A stretch of 64,000 nucleotides of DNA from Dugong dugon (lineage: Eukaryota > Chordata > Mammalia > Sirenia > Dugongidae): positions 17,106,501 to 17,170,500 of the forward strand of contig CM057469.1 in NCBI GenBank assembly GCA_030035585.1, given 5' to 3'. Shown here one piece after another: positions 58,200 to 64,000 of this stretch. The translations under genes were made by a program, and so were the position numbers. Numbering within the stretch: the first letter of the stretch is position 1; each line of letters begins with the position of its first letter. The notes beneath the pieces are model-generated. The model ran no database searches. It was not told the DNA's origin and saw only the letters and a list, made by a program, of their open reading frames with translations.

Positions 58200-58680
58200 T
58201 ATTTTACCGGTGTCTAAAGCCCCAGACACTACCCTTTTGTACTTTGTGTTTTATTTGCAAGGTCTTGGGTGTCTTTCCGGTTCTCACATTCTGTGAGAGC
58301 TGCATCTTGGTTTCTCTTTGCTGAAGAGTTCATCAGAAAAAGAACGTCTGAGGTCGCTAGATGGTGCTCTTTGGTTCCGCTTGCCTGAAGGCTGCATGTT
58401 TTGATTGGCTTGGATACTCTCTGGATAAAAGCACTTCCAGGCATTCTCATAATAACGCTTCCCACTGTTTTGGCTATAAATAGTCAGTGACACTGCATAG
58501 GACAGCGTCCTTAGTCTAAGCCCTGTTTGAGTCCTGTGGGAGTCACTCAGGAGACAAAGCGAATCTGTGCTTCATTCTCTTCCTGGGATCATTCTCATAA
58601 ACAGACGAAGCATTTTTTAGACCAGCAGAAACATTTACCAAATCTAAGAGGCTCACTAGCCTGTCTCTTGTTTTTAAGTG
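58200..58680 (+). other. Unassigned segment with TATA box, promoter- or LTR-like
   Basis: The segment is richer in GC than its flanks and holds GGCTATAAATAGTCAGTGAC at about 58469, with CACT at the right distance for an initiator. The minus strand has a 69-codon frame (58284-58493) of polar composition without a recognisable domain. It could be an LTR, a retained promoter or part of an unrecognised repeat. Confidence 0.35.
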
Positions 58681-58689
58681 TTCTCCTAC

Positions 58690-59330
58690 TTAAGGGACAC
58701 TGATTGGACATAGCAATGCAACGCAAGCACCGAGGGCCGCAGTGCCGTTTTTATTACAGTTGCTTCTCCCCTGCATGTCCACACATAATTTCATGTGTGT
58801 TTTTGGCAGGAACAGCATAGGCATTTTGCCCTGTACTCACCCCAGTGGGGAGGCGTCTTCTAGCATTGTAAAACACTTACTCACATCTAGCAATCAATAT
58901 TAATAAGAAAGAGGTTTGTTTGTCTTCTTGGAGCTCCTCTCTGAAGTTTGCAAGAGATCAGGGCAAGTGGAAGTGTATGGAATGCAGAAGGCTGTGGGAT
59001 GTAAAGCTGGAAGGACGGAGAGGAAGAGTTGGAAAGAAAGAGAGGGTTTCGTGGTGGTCTGAGCGCAAGGTGAAAGGTTAGCTAAAGGAATGGTAAAGAA
59101 ATAGTTATACCATTGTCTAGTCCCGAGTGTGTCCTGGGTCATCCATGGGTAAGAATGGGCTCCGAATGTATGGACACAATAAGAATGCGGGGTGACTGCC
59201 ATTCTCCTTGGCTCACACAATTCTACAAAACCTGTGTCTTGCAACGTTCTCTGTCTCCCCAATGGCACTTGTCAGAATCAAGGCAGCGAAGTAACCACCA
59301 TCAAACACGTTTACTAGCTATGCTGAGACT
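58690..59330. other. Intergenic sequence, nothing recognised
   Basis: A 122-codon minus-strand frame (58900-59268) has no domain I recognise and no splice or Kozak support. No repeat is evident. Confidence 0.4.
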
Positions 59331-59334
59331 TTGC

Positions 59335-59668
59335 TGTTAGTTGCCCGTCGAGTTGGCCTCAACTCATGGCGACCCCATACACAACAGAATCATACGCTGC
59401 CTGGTCCTCAACCACCCCATGATGGGTTGCAGATTGGATCATTATGATTCACAGAATTTTCATTGGCTGATTTTGGAAGTAGATCACCAGTCCTTTGTCT
59501 CTACTCTGTCTTTACCTGGAAGCTCTGCTGAAACCTGTTCAGTGTCATAGCAACACACAAGCCTTCACTAACAGACAAGTGGTGACTGCTCACCAAGGGC
59601 ATCGGCTAGAATCCAACCCAGATCTCCCACATGAAGGCGAACATGCTACCACTGAATCTTGAGTCCTA
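59335..59668 (-). mobile_element. SINE with tRNA-Gly-like head
   Basis: Antisense copy from GCCCGTCGAGTTGGCCTCAA to GCTACCACTGAATCTTGAG, sharing the long body (CCTGTTCAGTGTCATAGCAA) with the copies at 49482 and 60701. Confidence 0.82.
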
Positions 59669-59669
59669 A

Positions 59670-60690
59670 ATAGTCCAAATTAGACAGCAAACACCTATTT
59701 GCATATGCGAACTAAGTAAGGATAAGAATAAACACACGAATTGACTCTTAGATTGTGAATAATGATTGATTTGGAAGGGGCGAGGGGACCCTGACTCAGC
59801 AGAAGAGAGGGATTGACTTTAGGGCTGGATCAGAAAGCGGCTTTGCTTTATCGTGTCCTGTGCTCCTCAGGATTCTCCGCTAGAGGGGGCCTTATTTCTG
59901 CTCCAGGCCATCCTCACTCTGATCCAGGGCCTCTGTCAGCTGAGGATGTGATTTAGAGCACCGCACGTTCTGCCTGCCCGGAGCCTGCCCCTCCCCGGCC
60001 CCGCACCTGCCTCCTCCTCTCTAGTTCATGAAGGGAGGGGAGCAGGAGAGGCGGGGAGGGGTCATGGGGATGGTGAGTATTGTTGTGTAAGTGTCTGGCT
60101 CCGTCTGTACTCTTCTCAGATGACACACGTGGGGTTTTGTGTCAGCTCTCAAACGATAGCCTAACGCCAACTGTTCCAGAAGCTTCTCATCCGTTTCTTT
60201 CACGACAGTAAGAGTTCCCGGATGTGTAGTTTCCATTCGGATTTTTCACAGGGTTCTCTAGATTCTCGGTAGGTGTGGGAAAACTCTCGTTTGTTCACTT
60301 GTCAGCATGATTTTCCTCCAGTGAAGCCGGGCACCTCTGTAAACTGTAACGTAGACAGGCAAAATAGGCCAGATGCTAGGGCTCTAGGAGAGGTTTACGA
60401 AGCAGCAGGCACTGCTCCCTCAGAGAGCTCTCCTGGTTTCTCCCCCTTCTCAAACACGTGTCTTTCCAGGGCAAGCAGCCTGAACCCAACATGATGCAGT
60501 TCCTCCAGGCTTTGCCAGGTGGCGCTGCTGAGGAGCCAAAGTTCTTGTTTCCTCCAGGCTGGCGGCGAGATCACACACCTCATCTAAGCACTCAGTGCAG
60601 CCTTACCTGTCTGCCTGTTAGTGCCCTGGTTTATTCAACAATTTATTCATCTGCCTAGCAAACATTACGGAGTGCTGCTAGGAGTCAATG
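59670..60690. other. Intergenic GC-richer sequence with two CTCF-like motifs
   Basis: The stretch is moderately GC-rich around 59.9-60.6 kb. It contains CCGCTAGAGGGGGCC at 59877-59891 and AGGTGGCGC at 60527-60535, both close to the CTCF core. No coding gene is supported; several short frames on both strands are unremarkable. Confidence 0.4.
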
Positions 60691-60700
60691 TCATATGAAG

Positions 60701-61005
60701 CACTGGTAGTGCAGTGGTAGAATTCTCGCCTTTCGTGAGGGAGACCCATTCCATTCCTGGCCAATGCACCTCCCGCGCGGTCACCACCTGTCACTGGAGG
60801 CTTGCGTGTTTGCTGTGATGCTGAACAGGTTTCAGCGAGCTTCCGGACTGGCAATCTACTTTGGGAAGTCAGTGAATGAAAACCCTATGGATCACAACTG
60901 TCTGATTCCCATCCTATCATGGAATACCCCAGACCAGGCAGGATTTCCTTCCCTTGTGTTTGGGGTCCCCATGAGTCAGGCGCGGACTGGATGGAAGCTG
61001 ACAGC
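60701..61005 (+). mobile_element. SINE with tRNA-Gly-like head, complete
   Basis: Sense copy. Its first 70 bp, GCACTGGTAGTGCAGTGGTA then GAATTCTCGCC up to GGCCAATGCA, follow tRNA-Gly from end to end, including the acceptor stem. The body has GATGCTGAACAGGTTTCAGC and the tail CATGAGTCAGGCGCGGACTG. The 91-codon frame at 60764-61039 is inside it. Confidence 0.9.
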
Positions 61006-61174
61006 AACCATCAGGAGCCAAGAAATGGAAAATGGATGATAATAATTAACACTGATACAGTACTTGCCCACTTGCAAACGTTTTCTCCGTAACTACCAGG
61101 CCCAAAGTGAAGCTGGAGAGGTTGTAGAAGGTTAGGTCTTGAAAAATGGGTACTGTTTTTAAGTGTGAGACTAT

Positions 61175-61257
61175 AGAGGATCCTTATAAGGTCGTTATGA
61201 ATCGGAATCGACTCGATGGCGGGGGGGGGGGAGGGTTTTTTTTTTTTTTTTTTAATT
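61175..61257 (+). mobile_element. AfroSINE 3'-end fragment
   Basis: CCTTATAAGGTCGTTATGAA and TCGGAATCGACTCGATGGC, followed by G-run and poly-T, are the SINE tail. Confidence 0.8.
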
Positions 61258-61496
61258 TTATGGGTGCGGGACGCCTGAGGCAAGGCAAAAGGGTAGGGCG
61301 GACAGTGAGGAGAGTGGCCTGGAATATGCTTTGTAAAATAGGAAGTTGCTCTCCTCAGCAGGTCCAGTGTAGCTCTGTAAGGACCTCCACGGCACCAGTG
61401 AGCAGACCCCACCTCCCTCACCATATTAAAGGCAACGGTGGAGATGCCCAGGAGAGGCTGTAAGGTATAAAGGAAGTACCTGAGATCATGAGATGG

Positions 61497-61860
61497 ACAG
61501 ACTTGCATTTAAATCCCCACTCAGCCAGCTACCATTTCAGTGACCTTGGACAAGTCACTTAACTTCTCCGACCCCCAGTTTCCTCTTTTAAAAGATGAGG
61601 TTGATGATACTTGCTTTTATTTAGAAGGAGATACTCTGTAGAGTTTAAAAGTGTGGGACCAGAAGCCAGGGTGCCTAGGCTCAAGTTCTGGTTTAGTCAC
61701 TTAGTAATTGTGTCCTTGGACAAGTCCCTGCATCTCACTGGGTCAGCTTCTTCCTCTCTACCATGGGGATAGAAGATCTACCTCATAGGGGTAATGAAAA
61801 CTTCAAGTGATGTTTTTAATCCAAGGTCTAGAAACAGTGGGATCTCCATTACTGTCCCTT
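61497..61860 (+). mobile_element. Two MIR copies
   Basis: CAGTGACCTTGGACAAGTCA (61497-61640) and TAGTAATTGTGTCCTTGGAC (about 61641-61860) are two successive sense MIR cores. Confidence 0.8.
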
Positions 61861-62224
61861 TTTTCTTCTTAGCTCATGTTTAACACTTGCTACCAGAAAT
61901 ACAGTTTAGAATATATCCAGTCCTGTATTGGTCATAAATGTTATGTTTGTTGGCCTCGTCTCCACAAAAAGATTTTAAATTTCTTCAGATCCTGCATCAT
62001 GTCGCCTAGCACCCTGCTCAGCACACAGTAAGCACAGAATAAACCCCTGTGCCAAGCACCAGCGCAGTGATCCTCAGACCGTGGTACTTCCATTGATCCA
62101 ATAAACATTTGAGGAGCTACTCTGTGCAGGCTTATCAATTCTGGAACTGTCTGTATAACAATGTTCTATTATATGAGATGTTCTCAGTGTCACAGAATGA
62201 TCCTATGGCTATACTAACGTAGAC

Positions 62225-62690
62225 CTCTAATAATTATAATAACAGTAATAGCTGTTATTGAATGCCTACCATGTACTTTACATTTTGCTTCGTATGTATT
62301 GCCTTATTTAATCCTCATAACAACCTTATAAGATGATTTATTATTATTTCCATTTTACAGATAAGTATCTGGAGCCCTGGTGGCACGGTGGCTAAGAACT
62401 CAGCTGCTAACCAAAGGTTGGCAGTTCAAATCTACCAGCTGCTCCATGGAAACCTTATGGGGCAGTTATACTCTGTCCTATGGGTTGCTATGAGTTAAAA
62501 TTGACTCAATAGCAGCGAGTTTGGTTGTTACCTGATGCTTGGAGTTTAAGTAACAAGCTGAGGTTGGCACAGTTGGTGAGTGGGAGAACTCGATGTAAAA
62601 CCAGGTCTTTCTGATACTGGAGTTCTTGCCCATGGCCGCTCTGCCAAACTACCTTCCAAGTAATTTGGCATACGTGCAAACACCTCATAG
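62225..62690 (-). mobile_element. MIR split by an AfroSINE
   Basis: The antisense MIR (TATTTCCATTTTACAGATAA before, TTTAAGTAACAAGCTGAGGT after) is broken by the SINE at 62371-62533. Confidence 0.8.
62371..62533 (+). mobile_element. AfroSINE
   Basis: Sense copy from GGAGCCCTGGTGGCACGGTG to AATTGACTCAATAGCAGCGA. Confidence 0.93.
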
Positions 62691-63119
62691 AGCACCTGGT
62701 ACATACTAGGTACTCAGTAAAAGTTAGCTCTCTTCAATCAAGAAGTGTATATGTTTATTGCTTAGGGGACACTGAGTTTCTGTAAAGGAAGACAGAAAAA
62801 TTTGAAAATGAATAGTGGTGATGGTTGCACATGATGAATGTTAAGTAATGTCGCTGAACTGTACAATTAACAAATGTTAAAACGTCAATATATATATTCA
62901 TCCCAATTAAAAAAAAAAGTGTATACATTGAGTCTAGGATGAAACAGACCCTGTAGTGGATAGGGTGGGCATAAAGCCTTATCCCTGCCCTCAAGAGACA
63001 CAGTATCCAGTCAAAAGTTCTAACGTGCTTAAGAAAAGCCTCAGACAGTTGGGGATTCTCCAGGGGAGCATCTGGAAGAAGGCTGTGGTTCAGGAAGATG
63101 TGAGAAGAGGGACATTGCC

Positions 63120-63810
63120 ATTCCTTATGCAAGCATGCAGTGCCTTATACAATGATGTCGCCACTAGGTACAATCAGTGCCATCACTGGGGGGGAGGTGC
63201 ATAGGGTGCGCACCACACCAGGTGACACTGTCAGAGGGGGTGACACCAAAATGACTGTCTATAAAATTTTTGCGCAGTGTTTCAGTAGAAATTTATTATT
63301 TTTTATAAAAATATCCCTGTGGTTAGCTATAACAACAAAAACATTTTTCGTAAGCCCAGCTTATATGTATCAATATACATACAAGGCTAAAACTCTATGC
63401 TAATTTTCTTTTTGAACCTTCTAATGTACTCCTGTCAGAGCTGTCATTATTACCCAGTTACAATGAGGCTTCAAATCACATGGTTTTGTCTGCATGCAGT
63501 ACAAGCACATGCTGTTGTTTCTGTTGCTGCTGGTGTTTTTGTCAAATTTTCTAGTGTTTTAGTTATAATATTGTGGTAATTGGTATTTTTGAATATGTAT
63601 CAATACCTTTTTTGAGAATGAAGTAGTAATTAAAGGAAAAGAAGGGATGATACATGGGAATTATGATTTATGAGTAACATCAGTACAAAAAACATTACTA
63701 AGGATTCTGTATGGCCTGTTACGAGAGGAAGTCCACGGGTTGCGGCAGGTGACACCATGAGTTACCACACTGGGTGACACCCACCCTAGTACAATCTTCT
63801 CATGAGATCT
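63120..63810. repeat. Unassigned segment with repeated GGTGACAC motifs
   Basis: GGTGACAC occurs at about 63221, 63238, 63748 and 63771, framing an AT-rich core without a coding frame. The arrangement suggests a short interspersed element with related ends, but I cannot name it. Confidence 0.4.
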
Positions 63811-64000
63811 GCTCCGCAGGGGAGGATACAGGAAGGTAAGGGGAATCAGAAGAGTCACGCGGGTCTGGGGGCTAAACCTGATGTTCCTGAGAGGCGGATG
63901 CTTTCGTGTCCTACCCCAACCCTGAAGCCCACAGCCTATGACTCACGTATAGAGGAGCGAGTTCTCAGTCAAGGCCCGGTCTTTGGGATCTCTCCTTTTT

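Noticed and set aside
60701..60771. Possible functional tRNA-Gly gene
   Set aside because: The A box is good, but the B box is degenerate, the anticodon arm does not give a Gly anticodon, and the sequence continues into a SINE body, so it is a SINE head.
61011..61508. 165-codon minus-strand frame
   Set aside because: It crosses a SINE tail and a poly-T tract (a KKKKKK run) and has no recognised domain.
36500..64000. A second protein-coding gene upstream of SCCPDH
   Set aside because: No frame in this interval shows a recognisable host protein domain with splice support; in human the next gene on this side (CNST) is tens of kilobases away.
1..64000. CRISPR array, bacterial operon or integrated exogenous element
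   Set aside because: No regularly spaced direct repeats with unique spacers and no prokaryotic genes; all repeats are mammalian transposable elements or simple repeats.

Overview
This is mammalian nuclear DNA. Dozens of copies of the afrotherian tRNA-derived SINE family (AfroSINE, recognised by its tail of the type CTATGAGTCGGAATCGACTC) are spread through the window, and the L1 subfamilies differ from primate or rodent L1. Together these point to an afrotherian, most likely an elephant; the species is inference. Nothing bacterial, viral-genomic or CRISPR-like is present.

The one protein-coding gene is SCCPDH (saccharopine dehydrogenase-like oxidoreductase), on the minus strand. Seven coding exons can be placed with consensus GT/AG junctions and continuous phase: 35685-35874 (exon 1), 33860-33972, 26953-27033, 25170-25299, 22249-22298, 5517-5647 and 4660-4777. 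They encode residues 1-271 of a protein of about 429 residues. The C-terminal exons lie beyond the left edge. A GC-rich, CpG-rich promoter region covers about 35.6-36.5 kb.

Layout. 1-4.4 kb (intron 7): two L1 elements in the sense orientation of SCCPDH, a 5' untranslated region running off the left edge and an older ORF2 fragment. 4.66-5.65 kb: exons 7 and 6. 5.65-22.2 kb (intron 5): a mosaic of old L1 pieces carrying an 8.9 kb full-length L1 (9307-18174) with a perfect 16-bp target-site duplication and a tandemly repeated 5' untranslated region. 22.2-35.9 kb: exons 5 to 1, with MIR, L2, MER5-like, L1 and AfroSINE insertions in the introns. 36.5-64 kb: intergenic DNA upstream of SCCPDH, made of L1 fragments of several ages, AfroSINEs of at least three types (one with a clear tRNA-Gly-like head), a long ancient purine-rich repeat, DNA-transposon remnants, a probable solo LTR, simple repeats and a few unassigned segments. 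I found no convincing second protein-coding gene there.

The only functional system visible is one metabolic-type oxidoreductase gene. The rest is a well-layered record of retrotransposition, in which nested insertions and duplicated target sites give the relative order of events. Repeat family names are pattern recognition, not database matches.
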